This document shows, one piece after another, positions 23,967 to 36,073 of a DNA stretch of 64,000 nt. The stretch is taken from contig CM074808.1 in assembly GCA_037447605.1 (NCBI GenBank), positions 2,061,635 to 2,125,634 of the forward strand. The letters are read 5' to 3'. Below the pieces are notes generated by a model. It made no database searches, was not told the origin of the DNA, and was given only the letters and a program-made list of their open reading frames with translations. This DNA is from Zygnema circumcarinatum (Eukaryota; Streptophyta; Zygnematophyceae; Zygnematales; Zygnemataceae). Position numbers and translations under genes: made by a program. The stretch's first letter is position 1. Each line of letters opens with the position of its first letter.

Positions 23967-24677
23967 ATGGCCTCGTTTCTCGCCCGCGGCCATCTGACGG
24001 TCGTAGGTCGCTGCATCGCACTGCGCGCCGGATGGGACGGGACATAGATCGGAACAAGTACTCCGGTTCTGTGCCGCGCTGCGAGACTAGCACGCGGTTC
24101 CCGGCTTGTGATTCAAACCAGTGGAATGAGTACTGCTTTCGGAACATCCCCCAGGCACAAAGTTGGCAAGCCCTGCGAAGGATGGGCGTCAAGGGGGGCT
24201 CATTCTCAGACCACTGGTTCGCACAAGCGAAGTCGAACTCCATACTGTTTTTGAAGGAAGATTGAGTTATGAACATTACGGATTCTGACATCACATCCGA
24301 AATGCGAAAGCTAAGAATGAATACCGTAGTCCCCCTAATCGCGCTTGCGCACAGGGGCATCGGCCCTCCTGGTTCAACTTCAACTTCAAGTTCAGCTTCA
24401 CCTTCAAGTTCAACTCCCGTGTCTCCGTCGGATCCTTCGCCATGGCGGCTCAAAGCCATGGATGTGGGCACAACGCAGACGAGCGCGGCGGGAGGGCGCG
24501 CACCCATGCATGCATCGCGTGGTTGCCATGTGTCCTGTTCGCAGTTCAACGAGTCGTTGAACGGCGGCCTCGTCCCATGTGTCACGTGACGCGGGCTCCC
24601 TCCCTCCCTCCCTGGAACGCGCGCGCAGGGTCGGTCGGTCGGTCGGTCTGTTGGCGCCCCCGCGCGGACAGGCAGCC
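23967..24677. other. Upstream region of the sortilin gene
   Basis: There is no recognised gene. A TTCAACTTCAAGTTCA-type repeat lies at 24374-24415 and a GGTC microsatellite at 24629-24648, just before the start codon. The promoter and 5' UTR of the sortilin gene are expected here. Confidence 0.4.
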
Positions 24678-27600
24678 ATGGCCATGGCTGTCGCCGCGCT
24701 CCTGCTCGCGGCCACGCTTGCGGCGCTGCAGCCGGCGGCTGCAACTCGACAGTACTCTCTCGTATGCGACTTCTCGTGTTCTCTTACGCGCCCTCGTATT
24801 TTTTTTCAGCGAGAGGAAGGAGGGAGAAAGCTGAGGGCTTGAGGAAGCTCGCTGGAATTGTCTGATTGGGGTTGCTTTCTGCAGACGGTCTTGGAGAGTC
24901 TCGTCAGCGACACGCAATGGGTTGGAGACACCGACCAGGTGAGTGCCGCTCGCCTTCACTCTTTTCGTAAGGGCGCGTTGATGAAACGAATAATGATAAG
25001 AAGCTCTAATTTTTCTGTGGTTATCCTTATTTTTGGGCCCACCGTGCACCTTGCCTGCTCAGCACTAGAGCATACTAAGTCGTATTACAATAGACATTAT
25101 AGCTCACACTTGGTTTTAATCGATACTTGACATTGGTCAACAATTAAATTATTATAAAGCCCATGCTGTAGTCTTTATCATTCACGTCACAAGGTAGGAC
25201 TGGCTTCAGTAGAAAGGGGCACCTGGTTGTTGCAGGTGGTGTTTACAATCACACAAGGGGGGCATCTCTGGCGAAGCATGGATGGTGGTATGACTTGGAG
25301 CGACCACACCTCTAATGGCAAGGTATTCCGCACAGCAGCAAGGCGCATATTCGATGTGTGGCCGAAAATATCTTTTAATCATACATTTAGAAAGGCTGCA
25401 TTTTCTGGTAACTGATGAAAACAGGGCCAGCCACCGTGCCCTAATTTTGACCGTGGAACTTGCAACTAGGCTCGTTTTGAGCATTATGGCTCTCTGTGTG
25501 CTTACTCTCAGGCTGACTAGTTACGCTTCACAAGATAAGTTGTAGAATCGAACGGTTGCTGGAAATGGCACTACGGAATTTATTGAAGGCACGAGATCGA
25601 AGGTTGCATTCCTTGAAAAAAAATATGAAATAGTTCGTGTTTACTCTTCACATATGGTATCTGCTGTACAGTGACTGTCGTGTCCCTTGTTTATTGACTT
25701 ATGCAGCTCGAAGGAGTTTTTGACACTCCTCCTGGAGACTACGGGTGAGCAAGTGCTTGCGGAGTAGCGTGTCTAGAAAAGGGGCCCATCGGACAATCAC
25801 CAGACGTTTATTGGAAAAGAGCTTTTGAAAATTATGAGTGAAAATAAGTCCGAGTCCTTCTTGTCTCTAGCATTTTCTGGAGAATGAAGGAATGCCTGCA
25901 CATAAAAAATCTCCGCATGTCCATCTTGCAGACGAGCTACTGGTTAAGTAATACAGTCAGCATGGAGGTTGGGTTTGTTTTGGTTCTTGAACTGTTAGTA
26001 AAGCTGTCTGTCCGAGAAATATGATCTCAAGTGCTCCTCTGGTCCATATGTTATTCAGGGATTACGTGCCACAGAAGGGCGTTCAAGCATTGCTGTTCCA
26101 TGAGGCGGCTGCCAACAAGGTGAGTTAGAATAGAAGGTCAGGTGGCTTGCATGGACTCCTTCAACTTGTAAACATGCGAAACCGTCATGGATAATTCTGT
26201 GGCACTAAGCAGAGTCGTTTGACACTCTAGCATGCCATCCCATTGACGTTACTGATTTGGTATGTAGCCAACAATGGTCCGGCTTGTCATGGAAGGAGGG
26301 GATTAGAGTTTAGATTTGCGAAAGCTGGAAGACTTTTTTTATGATAGGCACCTTTCCGGTTGACACAAACATAGTCCGTTTCGGTTTTCTTCATGACTTG
26401 GTTGCAGATTTTCTTTCGAGGGGGAGGTGAATTCCATTGGATTACGGATGATTTTGGTATGTCTTGTTCTTTTGTTCTCTTCCTCTTAATGCAGGAGGAC
26501 GTACTCAAACATGGTTCTAGATAATCTACGTAGTTGCCCTGCATTTTTGGTACTAAGTTTGCTTAGCAGCTAGATGTTGGTTGTTTAGTTTACTGCACAA
26601 ACTTTTACATTCTGCTGATTACTGCAACCAACGAACCAGTCTGTGGCGATGGACATCAAACTCCGCCGTACCATTGAAATGAGAAGTTGCTTGCTACGCT
26701 AAATCTGGTTCAACGTCTTTCAGCTTCACGATAAATGCAAAGTAAAACATCGGCTACTCTTTAGTCTTCAGAGAAATTATCTGTCGTTGGCTAGTGGATG
26801 AAGAGAAGTAGATACTGCGATTCCTCAGCTCGTCTTTTTGGAGCATAACGATTATTTTTTTTTGCATTGCTTGTGTTTGTAATTCAGGCGAATCGTACAA
26901 GAAGGTGCAGGGTCCTGCTGGCCATTTGGGCCTAATTGCTGTCAGGTTTCACCCAACGGAAACGGACTGGGTATGTGCTGCACTTTCTTAAAGAAACCTG
27001 CCAGAAGCCTTATGTTAAAGATCTTGCTGCATCCTTCGGCCTGCCGGACGCTCCCCCAATTAGGACTTCTTATACACTTCCCAGTCTTTTGGAAGAATTA
27101 GTTTGTCTTTTGGTCCAAGAGTTTGCCATACTGCTCCAGTGTGCACATGCTTCAACCGGCTGTGCAGTCTGCAGAAGTTAGTTCTTAAAAATAAGTGTGT
27201 GATTGGCGGCAGCCTTTACTGAAGGCTCTCTGCCTGTGCATGCAGATGCTGGTGATTGCCCGGCGATGGTCGTGCTGGTCTCAGGACCGTTTGATGAGAA
27301 GAGCTTGCGCAGACGACGTGAGTTTTTTTCTTCTTTTTCTTTTATGCAAAGTTCGCCCTGGTTGGCCCAAACTTGCTTCTTGAGTTTCCTCGTGTTGCCC
27401 TCCGTCTGCTCATTCGTTTCCCATGCCTTGAGTGCACACCCGAGCTCTCGCCGTCTCCATCGATTGTGCGTGAATTGCTCGGTAGCTCCTCACTCTGGTT
27501 TTCCATTAAATTTCCGTCTACTTCTGTTGTCTGCGGTGTTTATTGGGCTCAAAGTCTTCTTAAATGAAGCACGTACTTCCAAGAAATTGACAACCAAGAA

Positions 27601-30600
27601 GATTGTCAAATATAGTCGAATGCTGCTAATTTTACGATGAACATTGAAAACTAATCAGGCAGTTAATTTGCATTCCTCAAAGATATATGGGCGATATATA
27701 GTTCGAGTTGTATGTATGTACATTTCAGCTCTTTTCCATAATTTCAGTGACGTAGAACAGCAATTTTAATTGTCTGATAGATTTTTGTTTGGAAAATGGG
27801 CCTAGTCTTTAGAAGTACGAAAGTTTGAAGGCAGAGAAACGGGAGGCATACTCTTATGCTGTGCTGGCCTCTGATCTTGGCACCTTGCAGCTATTTTTGA
27901 CAAAAGACTTCGGGAAGAATTGGATGAACTTGACAGAAAGAGCAAAGGTTCGTGCTGCCAATCAGACTCGCCCTGAGCCTCTTCTGGACTTGGTTTCCCG
28001 TTTCCATGGCATGATCTCCAACAAACTTCTCTACTTCTATCTTCCCAAATGTTTTGAGTTTTTTCCAATTGATGTTAGCCTCCCCTATGGGAGTGCTTGT
28101 CTGCCTTCCATGCATTTGGTCTATGTAGGATGAGAAATCAGAATGCAAGATGCAGCTGTACTCCCAGAACAGCTTTCTCTCCACCTGTTGATGTGACTCT
28201 GCCTCCTCATAATTATCTTTTACGAGGCATGTAACTTGAAGTTTTGCTGTGTTACCTGGATTGGCTGCAGTCGGTGTGCTTTGCAGTGCTCAGTTGGCCT
28301 GTAGGATTTGGGATTTGCTGGCCCTAGATTTTCATCGAAGTCTTTGTCCTTACTGCTTCCATACAAGCTTAACCCATCAAATTGAAGCCCTGGTGAAGTT
28401 AAGGAGGCCGGCTCTAAGCAGCGGGAAGTGAGGGTGGGTCTGCTGCAGGGCCGGATTCTGAGCTTCGCCGACTTCGACTGGGGGTGGAGCAAGGTGGGCC
28501 CCTCCCTCCCTCCTTGGAAATTTGGCTGCCTGCACTTGGACAGAAAATATGCTACATGTGGGCTTTGCCTTAGAGCCTCGCTGCGCAGGCAGGTGGCAGG
28601 CTTCTGTTTTGGCTAATGGTTTGTTAAAGGGGGGGGGCTTTTGATGGCTGCAGGATCCTGAAGCTCCTCAGAACAAAGTGTATAAGAAGGTAGGCCAGTA
28701 TTCATATAGCTTACTGAGCCCTCTTAGCAAAGCCTTTAGTTTCTCTTGTCGGTCGAGTGTCACTCCTTAAAGAATGTATTAATTCCAGAGGTACATCAAC
28801 CTGAGAGATGGCCTAGGAGGTTGCTGCTGAGTGGACATACATATCACAAATTTTAAGGGTCCTTATTTCAGATAAGCGGTCATACAGGGCAGTCAGTATG
28901 TACCAAACTTATGTGAGCCGTTACTTGAAAAATCCTTTAGACGGTATGTCCTACAGATCCTCGAAGATAGCAATGTCTGTCGGTCCTGACGAATTCATGG
29001 GTCATGTGATTGCATGAGACCCCGCATGCATAGCAATGCATTCCAAGGTATTTGTTAATGGAGCCCATGGCTGACAACAGGAGGTCTAGACTCTCGCTGT
29101 GTGTCTCCTTAGGAGACCATTTTGGCAGCCGTGTACGAGGACCGCGAAGACGTGCGCAAGCACTTGGAGTTGCATGGGACGCACATCGCGGCGGGGTGGG
29201 ATCAGTATGTGGACTTCATTCGGAGCCACAATCTCTTCAAGACAGCTCACACAAAAGTTGTTCCTTGTGGGAATCAGTTTGAGATCATGAACGGAAAGTT
29301 GTTTTTGGTAAGGTTGCTCCTCCTGCACATGTGCATGCCACATCGCCATGACTGTAGCATACCCATTGGCATGCTTAAACATAAACTTCATAGAGAACCC
29401 AGTCCTATTCCTTTCCTAAGCTCTGCACCCCAGGTTGTATCTAGACAATTTTGAGAGATTGTTTGTGGATGTATGATCCATGATCTATTGGACTCTGCTT
29501 TCTTTTGGCAACAGGCTGTTGCCCAGCATTGCGGAGAGGTTGCCTCCATAAACTCCCCGGAGTCGGGAGTGAAGCTGGCGATCAGCAGCGACCAGGGGGC
29601 CACCTTCACGGAGGCATGCTTCCCCGTCGCTCTCTCCGAGCGGGGGTACAGCGTGGTGGACGCATCCCCCTCCGCTGTGCACGTAAACGTGGACTACGCC
29701 TTGGGGCAACGCAGCGCGCCCTTCGGAGACGTGTTTGTGTCCGATGCCAATCTCACACTTTTTACCGTTAGCCTGACCCGGAATTCGCGCTCGCGAGGAG
29801 GGGCAGTGGATTTCGCAGCTGTGCAGGTAGGGGGTCGTATGCGGGAGGCTTCGCGCACAGCTCAACCCAGTCAGTCGTGTTGTGTTGATGCTTTACTTGT
29901 GCTGCTCACCGCTGTATTGGTTCAGGAGAGTTAGGATGACTTGGAAGAAAACATCGGTTTGTATAGATTATGACCAACGGCGGGGTCCTTTCCTTTCGTA
30001 CTATCTTGACCATGTGTGGTCAGCGTGCGACCATTACGTAGTTCTGCTCACGAATTCACAAGTAACTTCTTAGAAGCGTTTCTGTGACAGGGGCTGCCAG
30101 GTGTTTATATTGCAAATCAAGTAGAGGTGGACGAGGACGATGGAGTTACTGCTAGGCATGCCGTAAGTGTTCAAACTCATGGAGCCGTCAGCTAACCACC
30201 ATATCGATGTTGTACCGTTTCGATGAGGATGAAGATGAGAAGTGGCCTGTAAGCAGTCTCGCGGTGCTAATTTGACCGAAGTTGAAAGTTGAGCCAAAGC
30301 TTGAGCTGAGTGAGTGGCAGGGCTCTGCGCAAGTCGGCACGAGTGAGGACGACCTCCTTGCACGCACTGCCTCCAAGATCAGTCTCAATGGCGGGGCCAC
30401 GTGAGTGCTTGGCCCGCCCCTTGGCCGCCAAATATAGAAGCACTTCACTTCCATCACTTACTTGAACTTCTTATCATTCATTAAGGACGCAGTAGGATGG
30501 CTTCTGGACATTCCCAAACCATTAGTTTTTGGACAAAATTGGATTCGTAGAACTTTTGATGTAGAATTCAGCTTGTTTCAGGTGGGAAACGCTCCGACCG

Positions 30601-33038
30601 CCTGCAAAGGACTCTGCGGGTGCCGACATTCCCTGCGACGCTGCGGAGGGGTGCTCCCTGCACCTGCACGGGACGACAAGTTGGGCGAGTGGGAGCGGCT
30701 TTGCCTTTGTGTACTCCCACAAGACGATTCCTGGGCTAGTCATCTCCACAGGCAATGTGGGCCAATTCCTGTACCAGGACAGCACTGTAAATACGTATCT
30801 GTCTCGAGATGGTGGGCAAGTGTGGGAGGAGATGAGGAAAGGAGCGCACATATATGAATTTGGAGACTCTGGGGGAGTCATTGTCATGGCCCGACACAGC
30901 ACGCAAGGGACGACAAACCAGTTACTCTACTCTTTAGATGAAGGCTTGAAATGGGAAACTCTGACTTTTGCGAGAGAAGACGAGGCCATTGACATTTCCA
31001 ACATTCGTGTGGAGCCCGACAATGTGGGAAAGAAGTTCATCATACAGGTTTGAGCTGCTATTTCTTACCAAACTTTTAGGCTGTGGTTGATCTGCCATTG
31101 GAGTGGCCCCTCGGGAGCTTGGACTTCTGGAATGTTTTTGGTTTTTGTCTGATAAAGGCCAAATAGATATGTGAACCATGGGGTATATCTTTAGGTTTGG
31201 TGAATTAAACCTGATAGTCTGGAGGCACTCAAATTCCTCGGTACGCTTCAGATTTCGCCTGTGCAGCTTCGCTAGGAGAAACTTATCATATGCGTATATG
31301 TTATGCTTACGAACTTTTAGCTTCAATAAGGACTGTGAAACTATTGCATATGGGGTTTCACAAAGGGCCACCAATCCAGAAGCACAGACATAAAACGCTT
31401 GGCTTGAGGCAATCTCTGTTCTTTGTGGAACTATTGAAGGTGAAAGCAGATTTGATTCCTTTTTGCACAGCAGACACCTCTAGCCACCGAAGAAAGAGAT
31501 CTACCTCACCTTGCCGTGAGTTAAAGTATCTCACTGCTATTCCGGCGAGCATCCAATTCGTGGAATGAAACTCTCTGGGTGGTTTCTTCCTAATTAGAAA
31601 GCCATGCGGTGCCCTCTGCAGGGCACGAAGGCAACAGACCCGGAAGGGGCAGCCCGCCAAGGAGTGCTGTTGGCAGTCAATTTCGGGGAGGGATTCGCAG
31701 AGTACAAAGTGTGCGGTCCGAACGACTACGAGTGGTGGTCGCCCTCCCAAAAGCACTGCCTGTTGGGCCGCAACCTCACATATCAGCGGCAGGTGGGCGG
31801 GGCATGCATGGAGGCTCTATGGCTTGGAGACAAATGTGGCATTGTCAATATTGCAGATGCTGACAGCTTAAAGCAAAGATAGTAAAAATATAAAAAAAGG
31901 GTTGTTTTCGAGATAAGTGATTTGGCAGAATGAGCTGTCGACTTGCAATGTAGATTCCTAGATTAGGGCTTACAGAGGGCTTAGCGACTGAATGCATGAA
32001 CTTTGGCCCTTTTTTTAGTGGTTTCTTAGCTCGTGGGCTTAAGCAAGTTTAGTGTGCCTATGTGAATGATAAAATGGGACACAGAAAGAGCTGCAATCTA
32101 CACATGGCCAAACATAACCTTTAGCCTGGACTGAACATTTTCGAAGCATCATCGTTGTTCCTTAGGGAAGCATGCTCAGCATGACAAGCCTTGCACAAGG
32201 AGATATGTCCAAAATCAGTTGTTGCATGGCACTCAAACGCAGAGTTTGCTGCACTTAAGTTGAGTCCAATGTCACCTTCCTGTGGACACTTCTCTTCATA
32301 TCAATTGCCGCCTTGTTGGGTTAGTCATTCTTTTGTTAGCCTGACAAAGAAACCCAACCAGTATCATCTCTATCTATACGTCAAGCAAGCAAATAATACC
32401 CGACTCATAGAGGCTTGAAGCCCATGGCACTGCTGCTGAATGTTTGCAGAGAGTAATCCACCAGGAAACCCTTGCATTCAGCATTGCTTGCAGGCAGATG
32501 TTAATGTTCTGAGATTCCCTCCTTGCAGTTCCGTTCATCCAAATGCTGGAACGGAGACAAGTATGAACCCCCCTCGAAGGTGACCCCCTGCGCCTGCACA
32601 GCGGCGGACTACCAGTGCGACTTTGGCATGGAGCCCGTCCGCGACCGCTGCGAGCCCGTCCCCGGGTTCGAACCCCGGACCTGTCCCGTGCTGGCGGCGG
32701 GGGCCTACGCCTACTCGGCCAGCAAGCAGCGCCTAGCGGCCGGAGACGTGTGCCTCAACCCGACGCCGCTGCTCGGGCACTACACAGAGCCTCACTACAC
32801 GCACCCGCTGCGGAGCTGGACTGCGAGTGTGCTGCTAGGCGTCCTGCTGGTTCTAGCGGCTGGAGCTGTGCTTCTAGGCTTGGCGTACACAGGACACATT
32901 CCAGACGAGTGGCTGCAGCATATTCCCTTCTTGGAGAGGCTGCGGTACCTGAAGCTTCGAAGCAATTTCCAGTCACTTGCAGACGACTTTGGGGGGGATG
33001 ATGAGTCCGAGGCTCGGGAGATGTACGGGAGGGCATGA
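24678..33038 (+). CDS. Vps10-domain receptor (sortilin type)
   Basis: This type I membrane receptor sorts luminal cargo between Golgi and endosome/vacuole. Eighteen exons keep frame throughout: 24678-24761, 24885-24938, 25236-25322, 25707-25744, 26059-26119, 26408-26456, 26888-26970, 27246-27317, 27813-27947, 28449-28493, 28654-28689, 29113-29307, 29515-29826, 30091-30162, 30321-30400, 30582-31047, 31622-31792 and 32529-33038 (849 aa). Residues 1-22 form a signal peptide (MAMAVAALLLAATLAAL). The ten-bladed propeller shows Asp-box motifs such as SMDGGMTW (60-67), SSDQGATF and SRDGGQVW. Diagnostic Vps10 segments are LPGVYIANQ, CSLHLHG, GNVGQFL and YEFGDSGG. A 10CC module follows (CWNGDKYEP, CACTAADYQCDFG), then one membrane span (ASVLLGVLLVLAAGAVLLGL) and a 40-residue tail ending DDFGGDDESEAREMYGRA. 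I do not see a dileucine signal in the tail. Confidence 0.95.
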
Positions 33039-34324
33039 CGGTATGGGGCATTCGGGACGTCTTGTTTTGCCTTTGTTGCGGAGTAACCAGAATGGGGGGG
33101 GTAATCAGAATGCACACTGTTGGCTTGTGTATTTTGCGGCTCATTCTAGGAACCTGGAGCTGTGTAGGAGGGAGTGGTTTGCCAATTCATACAGGTGAAT
33201 TCTTGTTTATTGCTAGAAGGCCGTGCTGTGGTGTGTATGTGTGGTTGTAGACTGTTGAGGGGAAGGGACCTGGAAGGTATGGGCAGAGGGAGAGGGCAGG
33301 GGAAACTTCCATTCTCTCGCTTTGACTACAAGAGGAGAGAAATGTCTGGCAAGCTATGGCTCTGAAAGGCCCGGTAGTACCAATGCGGTCGGTCAAAACG
33401 TGTACTTATGTCAGGAGTTCTCTTTCCAAATTGCTGTCCTCTGTTCCGGAGCATGCTTTTATCGGAAATCAGAACTTTGACCCATTTGTATGTTTGTTTT
33501 CGCTCTGCGTGCAGGTGTTCCCTCCTCCTTGTATATGTTTGCTAGCTGTGACTGCTGCGCCGTCCAATCGCTCAGAGTGACGCCTGGGATGAATGGCAGT
33601 CCACGGCACAAGGGCCATTTGGAGATGCAGAAGTTACATGTATGCGGCTGGAACGACGTACAGAACAGCTCTGGCGGTTAACTGTCTATATGTCACCTGG
33701 GGATTCAACGTTCACCTGCATGTTCACACATGTAGTAAGCCTTTTGGCAAGCTGCCTGAGAAGCAGGCAGGCTGCATTATACTCCGCCCAGGCCAGAGCT
33801 TTTGATTGCTCAGGGGCGGAAAAAGAGGTCCCCTAGGGATTCTTCAGCTCGTTTCCGACTTTAGGAAAGTCCGCCAGCTGCTGCTGCCTGCCGCTTGCCG
33901 CATTCCTGTACTGATAGTGATCCTTCGGTCATGTCGTTATATAGCCGCCTCAATGTGTACGTCTGTCTGAAGCTGAAGATAGGTTGTAGATTTGCGACCC
34001 ACTTGACTTTCCTTGGTATTTATTATTGTCTGGACGAGCTCTTTCAGTGAATGAGAGCAGAAAGAAGAGAGAGATGTGCCATGGACCTCTAAGAACGTGT
34101 CGGGCTGGCCGCGATGCTCGCTGAGACCGAGAGGTTCCATGGAAGTCCAACATGGTCCGTCGGCCGCAGTTCTACGGGTTTTTGAACTGCGTACAAGTGA
34201 AGGCCACCCTGATAAAGTCAGCTTCTGCTACAACCACCGCGTCACGTATCTGGCGATGTTGTATACCACGTGGCTGGTTTCTATTGGAACGTGGGCGCAA
34301 ATCTTTTGTCCATTCTAAATCTTG
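33039..34324. other. 3' flank of the sortilin gene
   Basis: This is the expected 3' UTR of the sortilin gene followed by unique-looking intergenic sequence up to the long-TIR element. Open frames are short and show no domain. Confidence 0.4.
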
Positions 34325-34729
34325 GGAAATGCTATTTACAGTGTCCTTTTTCTGAAAACAGTCACTTTTCCGCCGGACAGCGTTTACAAAGGATTTTTTA
34401 GCGAAAAATACTGTTTCATACTTTTGTAGAATAGATACAGACCTTTTTTCGTCGGGTGTACGGATGGTGATTTGAATGTACGAAGCGCGCGCGTCTACGA
34501 AAGTATAAGGGCGCAACACGTGGAGCGACATGATTGGTCGCGGCAACATATGACGTGACAAGTATGTTTGGGACCGTGACGTGACGAAACGAGACGCGAA
34601 GGTTTAGAGCATTTCTATACTTCTTACCTCGATCACAGTTGAACACCACCCGTTTCATCGTATTACTCGTGATGGCGAGGACAAACTCCTTCCTGTATAT
34701 ACCTCTTCCTCTTCCTGACATCTTTAATA

Positions 34730-34927
34730 GGGGGAGTCAGACTTTGACCATCGCCAAATCAATTTCGTAAGCCTGTCGGGCAAATTAAGCATTGGCTAGG
34801 TACGCATTTGGGTAAAGCTCTGTACGGCAGAGCCACGGATCCCGACCCGGAATTCGTACACGTAACTTTGACTTTTAGTATAAGGAATTCGGGAATTTCG
34901 TACTCGATGGTAAGGTCTGACTCCCCC
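34730..34927. mobile_element. 198-bp MITE nested in the long-TIR element
   Basis: The ends are GGGGGAGTCAGAC at 34730 and GTCTGACTCCCCC ending at 34927, exact inverted repeats over 13 bp that continue imperfectly inward (TTTGACCATCG against CTTACCATCGAG). Each end is flanked by TA (34728-34729 and 34928-34929), consistent with a TA target-site duplication. It has no coding capacity. It sits in the interior of the larger element, so it inserted later. Confidence 0.8.
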
Positions 34928-35011
34928 TAATGAACTCCTCCCGCGTAACGAACTCCATCTCCTGCTGCCTTGCGCGGACTGTACAAAGGAAGTCAAAGGG
35001 AGAATGATATA

Positions 35012-35530
35012 TTGAACTCACGATGGCAAAGCCATCAAACGTACAGGAATGAAATCAACATCGGGAACCAAAGGGAGCGATCACAATGGACTAAAGGTAA
35101 AAGAAAAAGCTTCTGAACGGATGTCTACTCCTAGGCCCAACAACACGGCACTAGAAGCAGCCGCGAAGGTTGCCAAGATGTGGCGCAGCACACGCGTAGG
35201 AAGGGGCGGGAGACCACCGGGACGAGCACCAACAACCGCTGCACGCCGGAGGATGGTGGAAGTAAGGCAACGCTGCAAAGCGATAGAAATGCGCTGTCGA
35301 TAAAAAGCCGCGAGGATCGCAGGGGGTGGGCTTCCGGGGCCGTGCATCTCAAAGGAGCGATGGGCGCACTGGCGAAGGAAAACATCCAACCGAGCATCGA
35401 GGCAGCCAAAAATCTCGACCGCCAATGGAACAAACTCATCGGCCGAGTCGCGGTGAGCATACAAAATCTGCCACACTTCAAAGGAAGTGTGGCAGTTGCA
35501 CTCAAAAACCCGAAAATGGGTTTTTAAAGT
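35012..35530 (+). pseudogene. Dispersed repeat module, copy 3, with decayed TE-like reading frame
   Basis: It starts with ATGGCAAAGCCATCAAACGT at 35023, matching copies 1 and 2, but that frame stops after nine codons (TGA at 35050). An overlapping frame from 35049 runs to 35303 and contains NNTALEAAAKVAKMWRSTR and a basic Arg-rich stretch. A third frame from 35180 runs to 35527 and ends in a more ordinary-looking segment (GALAKENIQPSIEAAKNLDR). The fragmented frames suggest a gene broken by frameshifts, probably originally carried by the element. The protein family is not recognised. Confidence 0.5.
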
Positions 35531-35855
35531 CTGTCAGTTTTAATTCCCGCCATTTCCGACTGCCGTCCGCGGACTCCACTTTTTTCGCGTCTCGTTTCGT
35601 CACGTCACGGTCTAAACATACTTGTCACGTCATGTTACCGCGACCAATCACGTCGCTCCACGTGTTACGCCCTAATACCTTGTAGACGCGCGCGCTTCGT
35701 ACATTCAAATCACCATCCGTACACTTGACGAAAAAAGGTCTGTATCTATTCTGAAAAGTATGAAACAGCATTTTTCGCTAAAAAATCCTCTGTAAAAGCT
35801 GCCTGACTGTTTCCAGAGAAAAGAACACTGTAAATTGAACTTTCCTAAATCTTTC

Positions 35856-36073
35856 ACTGACCCAGTAAATACGTCATGAATGACGCCATCCATGATGTCA
35901 AAGAAGCTTCGAGGAAGCCCCAGTCCAGCTTCAGCGCAGGAGCCCCCTCAGCGGCCGCCATGGCGGCCCCTCCATTGCTGCCTACAAAGAGGCAGAGAGG
36001 AAGGGAAGGCGTGGGGTAAAGCAGATGATGTTGCGATTTTAGGGCTCACGACTCGTTCTGGGTGAGTGCGACA
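35856..36073. other. 5' flank of the DUF4188 gene
   Basis: This short segment between the transposable element and the start codon at 36074 presumably holds the promoter and 5' UTR. The element's right arm therefore lies about 220 bp upstream of the coding start. Confidence 0.4.

Larger units (their letters stand above)
34325..35855. mobile_element. Transposable element with ~275-bp terminal inverted repeats
   Basis: The left arm (about 34325-34600) and right arm (about 35584-35855) are reverse complements of each other with roughly 85-90% identity by eye. Shared landmarks include TTTTTTAGCGAAAAAT, AATAGATACAGACC, TACGGATGGTGATTTGAATG, AAGCGCGCGCGTCTAC, AACACGTGGAGCGAC and GTGACGAAACGAGACGCG. 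The interior is about 980 bp and carries a smaller nested MITE plus the third copy of the dispersed repeat module. No transposase is visible, so it is probably non-autonomous or decayed. The outer boundaries and target-site duplication are not clear. Confidence 0.85.

Noticed and set aside
23827-24744. 305-codon minus-strand frame
   Set aside because: It spans the 50-bp tandem array, simple repeats and the antisense of the sortilin signal-peptide exon. No domain is visible.
32650-32682. GGGTTCGAACCCC stem-loop resembling a tRNA T-arm
   Set aside because: It lies in the last coding exon of the sortilin gene (encoding PGFEPRTC) and no acceptor, D-arm or anticodon arm fits around it.
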